A stretch of DNA of 10,953 nt from Syntrophaceae bacterium UBA1062 (GTDB lineage Bacteria; Desulfobacterota; Desulfomonilia; UBA1062), in assembly GCA_002316295.1 (NCBI GenBank), contig DCDF01000117.1, positions 1 through 10,953 of the forward strand, in the 5' to 3' direction. Below the pieces are notes generated by a model, which did no database searches, was not told the origin of the DNA, and was given only the letters and a program-made list of their open reading frames with translations. Made by a program: the position numbers and the translations under genes. The stretch's first letter is position 1. The number at the start of each line of letters is the position of its first letter. Positions 1-7,434 of this stretch are shown here, in pieces.

Positions 1-31
1 ACTCATCTTCTGGGCCGTGCTCGCAGGCTGA
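1..31 (+). CDS. Possible C-terminal tail of an upstream gene (partial)
   Basis: Reading from base 2, the window opens with nine codons giving LIFWAVLAG and then a TGA stop at 29-31. The hydrophobic run would fit the end of a membrane protein, and a hairpin follows 16 bases after the stop, as expected at a gene end. Nine codons cannot identify a family and may be chance, so this is only a hint that a + strand gene enters from the left and converges on ccsB. Confidence 0.3.
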   Translation, partial: LIFWAVLAG

Positions 32-46
32 ACAGCTCATTGAAGA

Positions 47-83
47 CAGAGCTTCCCCGCCGGGGCGGGTATGGGAAGCTCTG
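47..83. terminator. Hairpin between convergent genes, possible bidirectional terminator
   Basis: An 11-bp perfect inverted repeat, CAGAGCTTCCC at 47-57 and its complement at 73-83, encloses a 15-base GC-rich loop. It lies between the possible + strand gene end at 31 and the - strand ccsB end at 175, which is where a shared terminator would sit. Neither flank has a clear run of T, so it would be an imperfect intrinsic terminator, or an RNA 3'-end stabilising stem. Structure is seen; function is inferred. Confidence 0.45.
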
Positions 84-174
84 CGATTCTCTGCAGCGGA
101 TCAGTCCGGCAGACGTAAAAAGGCAGTGCGGGAGCTACATGAAGACCAGGTGAACCTCAAGCGGAAGTCATTGT

Positions 175-975
175 TCAGAGATAACTGTGGAGACCGGGCA
201 GGTAGTTGACCCCGAAATAGGTGAACAGGACGCTCAAAAGGCCTATGAGGGAGAAAACGACGACCCGTTTCGTCACCCCGCCGCTTCTGAGCTTCTCGTG
301 GAGCACTGCCGCATAGATGAACCAGGTGATCAGCGCCCAGGTCTCCTTCGGGTCCCAGCCCCAGTATCTGCCCCACGCAACCTGAGCCCACACCGATCCG
401 GTCAGGATGCCTACGGTGAAGAAGACAAACCCGATCATCACGCAGCGGTAAAACATCTCTGCCCATGGATGCACTCCCTGCGAGCCGCCGTTTCTCAGCA
501 GAAAGATTCCGAAGACCGAGGCCACAGCGAAGGATGCATAGCCGAAGAAGCAGGTGATGACGTGGATGGCCAGCCAGTTGCTCTTCAAGGCCGGGATCAG
601 CGGCTGGATGCCGCTGTCGATGGCGGGGGAGAACGATGCGTACCCGAGCACCAGGGCCGCAGCCGGCGTGACGAAGGACAGCACTCTGTTCCTGGCTTCT
701 TCCCTGATTCCGAAAAGGGTCATCAGCACGGTGGCCCAGGAAAAGAAGACCAGAGACTCGTAAAAGTTCGACAGAGGCACGTGGCCGATCCCCAGGGAGT
801 AGGACTCACGCCATCTCAGGAGAATTCCCGCCGTATGCAGCACAAAGCCGCCCACGGCCGCGTAGAATGAGGGCCTGTCCAGGCTGTCTTTTCCAAGGAT
901 TCTGCCCACGATCGAGATTGAGAACGCCCCGAGATAGACGAAGGTCACGATGCCGATAATGGTCCCGCTTGTCAT
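175..975 (-). CDS. ccsB: Cytochrome c biogenesis protein, CcsA/ResC family (often named CcsB), WWD-domain heme handling
   Basis: The 266-residue multi-pass membrane protein carries the tryptophan-rich WWD signature at about residues 193-218, with GRYWGWDPKETWALITW at its core, which binds heme on the outer face of the membrane. The histidines at 47, 138, 226 and 263 fall where the family keeps its conserved heme-ligand and channel histidines, and the end GVNYLPGLHSYL is typical of the family. With ResB it forms the system II heme exporter and synthetase, which moves heme out and attaches it to CxxCH motifs of apocytochromes c. The ATG at 975 overlaps the resB stop in an ATGA, implying translational coupling. 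The length is normal for the short form of the family. Naming differs between organisms: CcsA in chloroplasts and Bordetella, ResC in Bacillus, CcsB in many automatic annotations. Confidence 0.95.
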   Translation of the reverse strand: MTSGTIIGIVTFVYLGAFSISIVGRILGKDSLDRPSFYAAVGGFVLHTAGILLRWRESYSLGIGHVPLSNFYESLVFFSWATVLMTLFGIREEARNRVLSFVTPAAALVLGYASFSPAIDSGIQPLIPALKSNWLAIHVITCFFGYASFAVASVFGIFLLRNGGSQGVHPWAEMFYRCVMIGFVFFTVGILTGSVWAQVAWGRYWGWDPKETWALITWFIYAAVLHEKLRSGGVTKRVVVFSLIGLLSVLFTYFGVNYLPGLHSYL

Positions 976-2084
976 GGCGCTGCTCTCTTCGCTTTCGCTT
1001 TTACCCGGACGCTCCTTGCGGTGCCTTTCTTCGGAGCCGTCCGCGGGGTAACCGCCTGTGAGGTCTGCGGGGCGGAGGAAGAACCGGAGCGCGGGATGAG
1101 ATACACAAGCAGCAGGCTCACCAGAAAGATCGCGCCGCCCGCTCCCGCCAGAGGCATACCAGGGTCCCGCCTGACCCCGATGCCGGTGATGAACGTGTGA
1201 TGTATGCCCTCGCAGGCAAATGTGTAGGGCTTCACGGACGACGGATCGAAGCCGGGCATTTTTTCAAAGAGGTCGGGAGAGCTGTTCTTGAGCTCCTCGA
1301 TGTTCTGAAACACCCAGAGCAACCGCTCTCCCTGGACACCTTCTATCATGAGCTTCACCGCAGGCCCTGCATGCATGAGATCGTGCCAGATTTTCACCAC
1401 GCGGGCCCGATCGCCTGCGGCCGAAAGGGGAATGATATCCCCTTCAGAGACTCTGACAGCCGTCTTCGACTGTCCGTCCGAGACACTCAGGAGTGCCGAG
1501 AGATTCAGCCGAAAGCTCTGCTGGTAGAAGCTGAAGCCCCCCATGTCGGCCGGGTGGTTGACCCTCACTTGCGCCCTTCCGGCCACCCCGCCGTCCTTCA
1601 GAAACGCGAGGTCGGAGACATACTCCCTGGGCATGCCGTTTTCGTAATAATCCACGCTGAAGCGCTCGCACTTCACGGAAAAACCGAGTTCTGCCGAAGA
1701 CCCGTCCCTCAGTCTCACGCCGGAGACCGTTTCACCCTCCGGGATCTCCATGATCCCGTCAAGGCCCAGGGCACCCAGCGCATACCCCGCAATGACGAGG
1801 AGAATGCCTGCATGCAGGAGCAGCATGAGGATGCTCCTCCTCTTCAGCTTCAGCCTTCTACTCATGCACATAATGAGGTTGGCGCACAGGAGAAATCCCG
1901 CGGCCATAAACCAGATCGAGTGGAATATGTCATACGGGCCGAGCAGAGCCGCTATCCGAGAGCCCCCGGACATCTGGGGAAACAGGGTGCCGATCAGACA
2001 GATCGCTGATATGATGAGGAGGAGCCCTACCGTGAGCTTCAGCGAAGAGAGGAATTTGAGCAGTCCCTCACCGTTTACTTTCAT
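972..2084 (-). CDS. resB: Cytochrome c biogenesis protein ResB/Ccs1
   Basis: This is the 370-residue partner of the WWD protein. Family landmarks are the first membrane segment ending in IGTLFPQ (about 16-37), further membrane segments at about 56-73 and 84-106, a large extracytoplasmic domain (about 107-305) containing YYENGMPREYVSDL and VRVNHPADMGGFSFYQQSF, and a last membrane helix at about 311-331. Family knowledge assigns ResB to the complex that binds apocytochrome and relays heme. A likely ribosome site AAGGA lies 10 bases before the ATG at 2084. It is first in the operon, with ccsB directly downstream and overlapping. The protein ends with a ~38-residue Ser/Ala/Pro and then Lys/Arg-rich tail (333-370) after the last membrane helix, probably cytoplasmic and of unknown use. 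Confidence 0.93.
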   Translation of the reverse strand: MKVNGEGLLKFLSSLKLTVGLLLIISAICLIGTLFPQMSGGSRIAALLGPYDIFHSIWFMAAGFLLCANLIMCMSRRLKLKRRSILMLLLHAGILLVIAGYALGALGLDGIMEIPEGETVSGVRLRDGSSAELGFSVKCERFSVDYYENGMPREYVSDLAFLKDGGVAGRAQVRVNHPADMGGFSFYQQSFRLNLSALLSVSDGQSKTAVRVSEGDIIPLSAAGDRARVVKIWHDLMHAGPAVKLMIEGVQGERLLWVFQNIEELKNSSPDLFEKMPGFDPSSVKPYTFACEGIHHTFITGIGVRRDPGMPLAGAGGAIFLVSLLLVYLIPRSGSSSAPQTSQAVTPRTAPKKGTARSVRVKAKAKRAAP

Positions 2085-2138
2085 ACATACCGATTCCTTC
2101 TAGATGGGATTCCAGCCCCTGAAAGATATGTCAGCAGC

Positions 2139-2148
2139 CATACGTATG
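2139..2148. repeat. 10-bp palindrome upstream of resB
   Basis: CATACGTATG is a perfect palindrome 55 bases upstream of the resB start codon. The place would suit an operator, but a 10-bp palindrome can arise by chance and I recognise no known regulator site in it. Confidence 0.25.
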
Positions 2149-2183
2149 TCCGCACAACTGTACCGTGTACATATTTCGGGAAA

Positions 2184-2220
2184 ACACCTCCCTGGGATCA
2201 ATGACATCCGGGGGAGGTGT
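2184..2220. repeat. Strong hairpin in the divergent resB-ycgN region
   Basis: ACACCTCCC (2184-2192) pairs perfectly with GGGAGGTGT (2212-2220). Inside, after a 2x2 internal loop, GGAT (2195-2198) pairs with ATCC (2206-2209) around a 7-base loop. On the + strand the stem is followed by a GC-rich stretch and CTTTT (2227-2231). On the - strand it is followed by TTT. No gene appears to end here, so it is more likely a leader structure or attenuator of the resB transcript than a simple gene-end terminator. The rest of 2085-2400 shows no convincing coding region. Confidence 0.5.
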
Positions 2221-2409
2221 CCGGGGCTTTTCACACTGTTCTTCCGTAAACCTTTTTTGCATTCTGACCCGTGCTGTGGCCCGGCTCTTTTCGGAAGTGT
2301 ATATCAGGTGCCTCGCGATCTGTCACTGATGAATATGGATCGCTATGATTGTCCGTTTTCCCTTGGTTGAGGGCCTCTTTGCACATGATGGATAATGACG
2401 GGGCGTGAT

Positions 2410-2437
2410 TTGTATTTATGGGCAACAGGTGTATTAT
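2410..2437 (+). promoter_or_regulatory. Candidate sigma-70-like promoter for ycgN
   Basis: TTGTAT (2410-2415) and TATTAT (2432-2437) are separated by 16 bases. The -10 element matches TATAAT at five of six positions, and the -35 matches only at TTG. Transcription would start near 2444, giving a leader of about 45 bases before the GTG start at 2488. The position is sensible, and the AT-rich patch stands out in a GC-rich region, but this is a motif match only. Confidence 0.4.
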
Positions 2438-2475
2438 GCGGTAGAGAATGCAGGGAAATGAGCATACATGCATCC

Positions 2476-2483
2476 GGGAGGAG
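2476..2483 (+). promoter_or_regulatory. Ribosome binding site that decides the ycgN start
   Basis: GGGAGGAG lies four bases before the GTG at 2488. Two in-frame ATGs farther upstream, at 2395 and 2458, have no comparable site, and the first of them lies upstream of the promoter candidate. Starting at the GTG also gives a protein of the usual family length. Confidence 0.7.
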
Positions 2484-2487
2484 ACGC

Positions 2488-2946
2488 GTGAAGAAGAGCT
2501 GCGGTGAGCGGTTCTGGAAGGGCACGCCGCTTGAGGAGATGAGCGCTCCTCAGTGGGAGTCGCTGTGCGATGGATGCGGGAGGTGCTGCATGCACAAGAT
2601 CCTTTTCGAAGACACTGCGGAGCTCGTCTACACCAGGGTGGCGTGCAGGTACCTGGATATCGCCTCCTGCAGGTGCACCGCATACCGCAGGCGCTCGTCT
2701 CTGTCCGTCGAGTGCCTGATCCTGAGCCCCTCGAATCTTTCTTCATGCCTCCATCTCCTTCCCGGCACCTGCGCCTATCGTCTGATCGCTGAAGGCGGAG
2801 ACCTGCCTGCATGGCACCCGCTGATTTCGGGCAGCCGGGAATCGGTCCACCGCGCGGGAATTTCCGTACGCGGCAGGGCCGTGAGCGAAGACTCGGTCGA
2901 TCCTGAAGAGCTCGAAGACCATATCGTCGACTGGATCCGTCACTGA
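2488..2946 (+). CDS. ycgN: YcgN-family (UPF0260) cysteine-rich putative metal-cluster protein
   Basis: The 152-residue protein closely resembles E. coli YcgN as I remember it: an N-terminal FW..TPLEEMS..QWESLCDGCG block, then CxxCxxCC at residues 27-34, VACRYLD, CRC at 61-63, a TCAYRL block at about 94-99, and the DLPAWHPL.(S/T)GS motif at 105-116. Ten cysteines in total, several in close groups, suggest binding of zinc or iron or an Fe-S cluster, as proposed for the wider YkgJ/YcgN family. The biochemical role is not established. The GTG start is chosen from the strong GGGAGGAG upstream, and the length equals the E. coli protein within one residue. It is a lone + strand gene between the divergent resB operon and the convergent phoU, so its neighbours do not hint at its job. 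Confidence 0.9.
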   Translation: MKKSCGERFWKGTPLEEMSAPQWESLCDGCGRCCMHKILFEDTAELVYTRVACRYLDIASCRCTAYRRRSSLSVECLILSPSNLSSCLHLLPGTCAYRLIAEGGDLPAWHPLISGSRESVHRAGISVRGRAVSEDSVDPEELEDHIVDWIRH

Positions 2947-3037
2947 GAAGGATGCCGCCCGAGGAAAGGCGCACGCGGCAGGCTCGGGGGCAGAATGCTT
3001 CTCCGTTCTTCAGGGAGTGCAGGGCGCGTCGGGGCCT

Positions 3038-3697
3038 TTACAGGGAATCCTTGTGGTGCTTGATCACCTTGCCTTTCACCATATAGATGACGTCTTCGCA
3101 GATGTTCGTACAGAGATCGGCCACCCGCTCCAGATTGCTGGATATCTTCATGAGATGAAGCGACCGCTCGATAGTGGTCGGGTCTGAGGACATAAAGGTG
3201 ATGAGCTCCCTCGTTATCTGGTTCCTGAGGCCGTCTACGATACTGTCTCTCTCGCACACGCTCTGCGCCAGCTTCGCGTCTTCGTTTATGAACGAGGTGA
3301 TGCTGTCGTCGATCATGCTATTCACCACCTCGGCCATGCGGGGTATGTCGATCAGCGGCTTTACCGCAGGCCTTTCGATGAGAAACAGACCGCTCTCGCA
3401 GATGGTGACCGCATGATCGCCCATCCGCTCCAAGGTGGAGTTGATGTTGGAAATCATCATGATGGTGCGCAGCGGCTTTCCGGCAGGCTGGTGCTGGGCG
3501 ATGGTCGCGATGCACATCTCGTCGAGGGTGATCTCGAAGGCATTCGCCCTGGGTTCGTCGAGGGCGATGACGCTGTTGAGTATGTCTGCATCGGCCTGTA
3601 TCAGCCCTCGGATGGACTTTTCTATCATGCCTTCCACGAGGGATGCATATTCGAGAAGCTCTTTCTTTATCCGGTTGAGCTTTGCTTCCTCTAACAT
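3038..3697 (-). CDS. phoU: Phosphate signalling and transport regulator PhoU
   Basis: The 219-residue all-helical protein is built of two PhoU repeats. Each carries the metal-binding ExxxD signature: LERMGDHAVTI (E90, D94) and the second-copy LERVADLCTNICEDVIYM (E190, D194). PhoU is a peripheral cytoplasmic protein that couples the PstSCAB transporter to PhoR, keeping the kinase off when phosphate is plentiful and limiting uptake. The length is typical. AGGAGG sits just ahead of the ATG at 3697. It is the last gene of the pst cluster, 110 bases after pstB, and converges with ycgN over a 91-base gap (2947-3037) that holds only weak competing stems such as TGCCGC/GCGGCA at 2953-2980, with no clear T-tract. 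Confidence 0.96.
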   Translation of the reverse strand: MLEEAKLNRIKKELLEYASLVEGMIEKSIRGLIQADADILNSVIALDEPRANAFEITLDEMCIATIAQHQPAGKPLRTIMMISNINSTLERMGDHAVTICESGLFLIERPAVKPLIDIPRMAEVVNSMIDDSITSFINEDAKLAQSVCERDSIVDGLRNQITRELITFMSSDPTTIERSLHLMKISSNLERVADLCTNICEDVIYMVKGKVIKHHKDSL

Positions 3698-3775
3698 CGG
3701 TTCCTCCTGTACAGCCGTACGCGTGCAGGTCGTTCAATCCGGCCTGCAGATTCACTATCTTCGTCCTTCAGACCA

Positions 3776-3788
3776 TGCTCATTGAGCA
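3776..3788. repeat. Compact inverted repeat in the pstB-phoU gap
   Basis: TGCTCA at 3776-3781 and TGAGCA at 3783-3788 are perfect complements around a single T. A second, looser pair, TGCAGG (3724-3729) and CCTGCA (3743-3748), lies closer to phoU. The 110-base gap is long for this otherwise tight operon, so these could be transcript-processing or attenuating stems, but neither has a T-tract and neither is strong evidence of termination. Confidence 0.3.
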
Positions 3789-3807
3789 GCGCCAAATGAC
3801 TCCCCGC

Positions 3808-4569
3808 TTAACCGAACCTGCCGGAGAGATACTCTTCCGTCATCTTCTCCCTCGGTACGGTGAATATCCGCTCGGTGTCGCCGTATTCGATCAGCCGGCC
3901 CAGATACATAAAGGCCGTGTAATCCGAAACACGGGCCGCCTGCTGCATGTTGTGGGTCACGATCACGATAGTGTACTCCTCCTTGAGCTCCAAGACGAGC
4001 TCTTCGATCTTCCGGGTGGAGATGGGATCCAGGCTCGCCGCCGGCTCGTCGAACAGAATCACCTCGGGTTCGACCACCAGGCATCGTGCAATGCATAGCC
4101 TCTGCTGCTGCCCGCCCGAGAGCATCAGCGCGCTGTCGTGAAGGCGGTCCTTCACATCCTCGTAGAGGGCGGCCTTTTTCAGGGAATCGACGACCTTGCG
4201 CTCGATGAACCCCCTGTCCCGGACGCCGCCGATCCTGAGTCCGTAGGCGAGGTTGTCGAAAATGCTCTTGGGAAACGGATTGGGATTCTGAAACACCATG
4301 CCCACCTTGCGCCTCAAGCTCACGACATCGGTCTTCGGATGATTGATATCGGCGCCATCCATGAGAATACGCCCTTCGACCCGGGCTCCCGGGATGAGAT
4401 CGTTCATCCGGTTGAGCAGCCGGATGAAGGTCGACTTCCCGCAGCCGGAAGGGCCGATCAGCGCTGTCACCTTCTTCTGAAAGATGTCGATGCTGATGTC
4501 CTTGAGCGCCTGGGTTTTCCCATAGTAGAAATTGACATTGCGGGCGCTGATCTTGACGTCACGATCCAT
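3808..4569 (-). CDS. pstB: Phosphate ABC transporter ATPase PstB
   Basis: This 253-residue cytoplasmic ATPase has every ABC landmark: Walker A GPSGCGKS at 39-46, Q-loop glutamine at 94 in VFQNPNPFP, signature LSGGQQQR at 150-157, Walker B VILFDEP at 170-176 with a DPIS D-loop after it, and the switch histidine at 206 in IVTHNMQQAARVSD. ARNVNFYYGKTQALKDI at the N terminus and the MYLGRLIEYGDTERIF segment are characteristic of PstB. It dimerises under PstC-PstA to drive phosphate import. I chose the ATG at 4569, which has AAGGAG just upstream. An in-frame start at 4605 would add 12 residues and overlap pstA more deeply. With the chosen start, pstB overlaps the pstA end by 11 bases. Confidence 0.97.
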   Translation of the reverse strand: MDRDVKISARNVNFYYGKTQALKDISIDIFQKKVTALIGPSGCGKSTFIRLLNRMNDLIPGARVEGRILMDGADINHPKTDVVSLRRKVGMVFQNPNPFPKSIFDNLAYGLRIGGVRDRGFIERKVVDSLKKAALYEDVKDRLHDSALMLSGGQQQRLCIARCLVVEPEVILFDEPAASLDPISTRKIEELVLELKEEYTIVIVTHNMQQAARVSDYTAFMYLGRLIEYGDTERIFTVPREKMTEEYLSGRFG

Positions 4570-5476
4570 GGATTCTCCTTTGTCTCTCTCTGAGGATGAT
4601 GGCAAGGGCTGATATTGCGAGCACCAGGCCGAGCAGGATCAGCGAGCAGCCATAGGCGATCTGTGTCTGGATCTCCGGCCGGGTGCCTTCGGTCATGAGT
4701 GCGTAGATGTGATAGGGCAGCGCCATGACCTCGGAGAATACCGAGTCCGGATATCCGCGGGTGTAGAACGTCGCAGCGGTGAAGAGGATGGGCGCGGTCT
4801 CCCCGGCCACCCTGCCGATGTTGAGGATGACCCCGGTGAGTATTCCCGGGAAGGCGGAAGGCAGGATCACCTTGGCTATGGTCTGCCAGTGGGTCGCGCC
4901 AAGGGCCAGCGATGCCTCCTTATGCGACTGGGGCACTGCGAGGATGGCCTCCTGTGAGGCGGATATGATGCCCGGCAACGCCATGATGCCCAGGGTGAGA
5001 CTCCCGGAAAGGATGGACACCCCGAAGCCGAAGGCCTTGACGAATACGGCGAAGCCGAAGAGCCCGAACACGATGGACGGAACCCCCGCCAGGTTGTTGA
5101 TGCTCAGGCGGATGATGTTCACCAGTACGGTTTTCGGGCTGTATTCACAGAGATAGATCGCGCAGGCCAGCCCCAGGGGCAGCGAGAAGAAGACAGCACC
5201 CACGGTGAGGTAGAAGGTCCCTACGATGGCGGGCGCCACGCCTCCCTGCGTCATGGCCCTCCTGGGCTCCGAGGTGAGGAATTCCCACGAAATGGCGGGT
5301 GCGCCCCGGACGAGAATGAAATACAGGATCGTTCCCAGGAAAAAGAGCGCGAAAGCGATGCATGCGCCCAGGAGAAGAAATCCGATGGCCTGCGAGATGT
5401 CGCTCCTGTGGATCATTCTTTTCGGACCCCCTTCAAGCGGTCCTGCCTCAGGAGGGAATTCCCGGGTCGTATGCAC
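4559..5476 (-). CDS. pstA: Phosphate ABC transporter permease PstA
   Basis: This is an inner-membrane permease of up to 305 residues with about six membrane helices. It carries the binding-protein-dependent transport EAA loop that docks on PstB, EASLALGATHWQTIAKVILPS at about 187-207. The LAGVPSIVFGLFG segment (129-141) and the GRVAGETAPILFTA segment (221-234) are typical of PstA, and with PstC it makes the phosphate channel. The start is uncertain. The GTG at 5476 has AGGAG seven bases away and lies nine bases after the pstC stop, which fits coupling. An ATG at 5416 (residue 21), with a GGGGG run about ten bases ahead, would remove a polar N-terminal extension lying before the first membrane helix. 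Confidence 0.95.
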   Translation of the reverse strand: MHTTREFPPEAGPLEGGPKRMIHRSDISQAIGFLLLGACIAFALFFLGTILYFILVRGAPAISWEFLTSEPRRAMTQGGVAPAIVGTFYLTVGAVFFSLPLGLACAIYLCEYSPKTVLVNIIRLSINNLAGVPSIVFGLFGFAVFVKAFGFGVSILSGSLTLGIMALPGIISASQEAILAVPQSHKEASLALGATHWQTIAKVILPSAFPGILTGVILNIGRVAGETAPILFTAATFYTRGYPDSVFSEVMALPYHIYALMTEGTRPEIQTQIAYGCSLILLGLVLAISALAIILRERQRRIHGS

Positions 5477-5485
5477 CTGCCTCTC

Positions 5486-6370
5486 CTATCTTCCCAGCCC
5501 CAGCTTCAGCCGGAATCTCCTGCTGATGATCTCGGCAAAGATGTTGATCACCAGCGTGATGAGAAAGAGAATCAGGCCGACGGCGAAGAGAGCGTGGTAA
5601 TGAGCGCTTCCCATTACGGCCTCGCCCATCTCCGCAGCGATAGTCGCCGTCATGGGCCGCACCGGATCGAAGAGCGAGGCGGGGATGGCCGCCGCTCCGC
5701 CTGCGACCATCAGCACGGTCATGGTTTCTCCCACAGCCCTTCCGATGCCCAGAATGATGGCGGTGGATATGCCTGAACCCGCAGCCGGCACCACCACCCT
5801 GATGAGCGTCTGCCACCGATTGGCGCCAAGGGCCAGGGACGCCTCTCTGTAACTGCGGGGAACGAAGCTCACGGCATCCTCCGCAAGGCTCGCGACCGTG
5901 GGCGTGGCCATGATGCCCAGAACGAGCGACGCGGTAAAGGCATTGAGCCCGGTCGGTATGTCCAGGAGGTTCTGGATAAAGGGGGCGACGATGATCATGC
6001 CGAAAAAGCCGTAGACGATCGACGGGATTCCGGCCAGGATCTCTATCACAGGCTTAAGCACCGCGCGCTGGGACTCCGACGCCAGCTCGTTGAGAAACAG
6101 CGCGGTGCCCACCCCGATGGGAACGCTCACCGCCATGGCTCCGAATGTCACGACGAACGAGGCTATGATGAGCGGGAACATCCCAAACTCCGGAGGATCG
6201 TAGGTAGGGTACCAGAACCGGCCGAAGACGATGTCATGAAGATTGTGGCCTGCGAGAAGTGGATACGATTCCCTGAACAGGGTCAGGATAATGCCCACCA
6301 GAAACAGCAGCGAGGCAAAGGCCAGGATCGTGAACACCCATCTGTAGAGCGTTTCTTTGAAATGTCTCAT
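5486..6370 (-). CDS. pstC: Phosphate ABC transporter permease PstC
   Basis: This 294-residue inner-membrane permease has a first membrane helix at about 11-31, the LAGIPSIVYGFFGM motif at 112-125, and the EAA docking loop EASLALGANRWQTLIRVVVP at 176-195, followed by GIGRAVGETMTVLMVAGG (208-225). These are standard PstC features, and the length is normal. The ATG at 6370 has AGGAAG four bases upstream. It follows pstS after 52 bases and precedes pstA by nine bases. The EAA loops of PstC and PstA are closely alike, as expected for two subunits of one heterodimeric channel. Confidence 0.96.
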   Translation of the reverse strand: MRHFKETLYRWVFTILAFASLLFLVGIILTLFRESYPLLAGHNLHDIVFGRFWYPTYDPPEFGMFPLIIASFVVTFGAMAVSVPIGVGTALFLNELASESQRAVLKPVIEILAGIPSIVYGFFGMIIVAPFIQNLLDIPTGLNAFTASLVLGIMATPTVASLAEDAVSFVPRSYREASLALGANRWQTLIRVVVPAAGSGISTAIILGIGRAVGETMTVLMVAGGAAAIPASLFDPVRPMTATIAAEMGEAVMGSAHYHALFAVGLILFLITLVINIFAEIISRRFRLKLGLGR

Positions 6371-6422
6371 GCCGCTTCCTGAGATACTTTATTCAAACGG
6401 GTGTGCCGGAGCTTTTTCATTG

Positions 6423-7280
6423 TCATAAGCGACCTTTGCGGATTCCGATGAAACCCTGCTCTTGAACGAGCCGCTGCCCTTCTTCGCTCAGGAGGAAATC
6501 GATAAATCGCTCCGCCATGCCCGTCGGTCTCCCGTCGGTATAGATATAAAGCGGGCGGGAAAGGGGATATCTCCCCGAACGGATGGTCTCCTCACTGCAC
6601 CTGACCCCATCGATGCGAGCCGCCTTTACCTTGTCGGAGAGGTACCCGTAGCCCAGATACCCGATGGCGCCCGGCGTCTGGGCAACCGTCATGTTCACGA
6701 CCTGGTTCGATGCGGTGACCAGCGCGTCGGGCCGGACCTTCTTTCCGGCCAGGACGAGCCTCTCGAATGCCTCGAAGGTACCGCTCGAGGTGTCGCGCGA
6801 TATGACGACGATCTCCCGGTCGTCTCCGCCGATGACCCTCCAGTTCGAGATTCTGCCGGTATAGATGTCCCTGATCTGGACAGTGGTGAGGCTGTCTTTT
6901 CCGTTCGACGGATGTACCGCCAGGGCGATGCCGTCCATGGCGACAATGGTCTCGAACGGATGAACCCCTGCAGCCTCCGCCCTGGCCGTCTCTCCCTTTT
7001 TGATCTTCCTCGAGGAGGTGGCGATGTGGGTGGTGCCGTCGATCAGTGATGCGATGCCGACTCCGGAACCGCCCCCCTGTACCGAGATGTCCACACCGGG
7101 GTGCCTTTCCATGAAAACCTCGGCGCCGATCTGCACCACCGGCAGCACTGTGGTGGAGCCCTTGATCGTCAGCGCTTTCCTCGCCTCAGTGTCCGAGCAC
7201 GAAAGAGCGAGCACCAGGACGATCGATGCGAGAAAGCGCTGACTGACATTCACGATGCCCATCATGTTTCCGGCCTGCAT
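6423..7280 (-). CDS. pstS: Phosphate-binding protein PstS of the Pst ABC transporter
   Basis: The 285-residue protein starts with a hydrophobic export signal (about 15-27) and then the PBP-like fold. Phosphate-contacting motifs typical of PstS are visible: GSTTVLP at 41-47, GGGSGVG at 69-75, ATSSR at 87-91, the MDGIAL region around D116, and RDTSSGTFEAF at 162-172. It presents phosphate to PstC-PstA. Cys28 follows LALS, an imperfect lipobox, so it could be a lipoprotein or a freely secreted protein. The ATG at 7280 is preferred because GGAGG lies six bases upstream; a GTG immediately before it (7283) and ATGs at 7265 and 7262 are alternatives. It is the first pst gene and has its own upstream control region with a PHO-box-like repeat. 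Confidence 0.95.
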   Translation of the reverse strand: MQAGNMMGIVNVSQRFLASIVLVLALSCSDTEARKALTIKGSTTVLPVVQIGAEVFMERHPGVDISVQGGGSGVGIASLIDGTTHIATSSRKIKKGETARAEAAGVHPFETIVAMDGIALAVHPSNGKDSLTTVQIRDIYTGRISNWRVIGGDDREIVVISRDTSSGTFEAFERLVLAGKKVRPDALVTASNQVVNMTVAQTPGAIGYLGYGYLSDKVKAARIDGVRCSEETIRSGRYPLSRPLYIYTDGRPTGMAERFIDFLLSEEGQRLVQEQGFIGIRKGRL

Positions 7281-7308
7281 CACACTCCTCCAGTATCGGG
7301 CTCTGTCG

Positions 7309-7342
7309 TTGATAAACAGGGTTTGTTAAGAAACGATTAAGA
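7309..7342 (-). promoter_or_regulatory. Candidate PHO box and promoter for pstSCAB-phoU
   Basis: On the coding strand TCTTAATCGTT is followed directly by TCTTAACAAAC. Two TCTTAA elements (7342-7337 and 7331-7326) are thus spaced exactly 11 bp, one helical turn, which is the arrangement PhoB-type regulators bind. The elements resemble the CTTAAC-type repeats known from cyanobacterial Pho boxes more than the E. coli CTGTCA type. About 11 bases downstream, TATCAA (7314-7309) could serve as a weak -10, and the pstS start is a further 28 bases on. The 154-base gap between phoR and pstS holds no clear terminator. Confidence 0.55.
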
Positions 7343-7434
7343 TTCTGTGAATTTGTTCTCAAGCCCGGAAGGGACCCGGATCCGCCCGTACGATTGGGAG
7401 ATGCCCGGGATGCGGCCTCTGCAGATCAGGTAAA

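Noticed and set aside
1197..2009. A 270-codon + strand open frame opposite resB.
   Set aside because: It is His- and Arg-rich antisense reading with no domain. ResB on the other strand has family motifs throughout.
2231..2974. A 247-codon open frame on the - strand across ycgN and its upstream region.
   Set aside because: It is antisense to ycgN, is extremely rich in Arg, Ser and Cys as expected from out-of-frame reading of GC-rich DNA, and matches no family I know. YcgN on the + strand has clear motifs.
2947..3037. Terminator between convergent ycgN and phoU.
   Set aside because: Two overlapping 6-bp stems (TGCCGC/GCGGCA and CCCGAG/CTCGGG) exclude each other, have loops of 16-19 bases and no T-tract, so I do not call a terminator.
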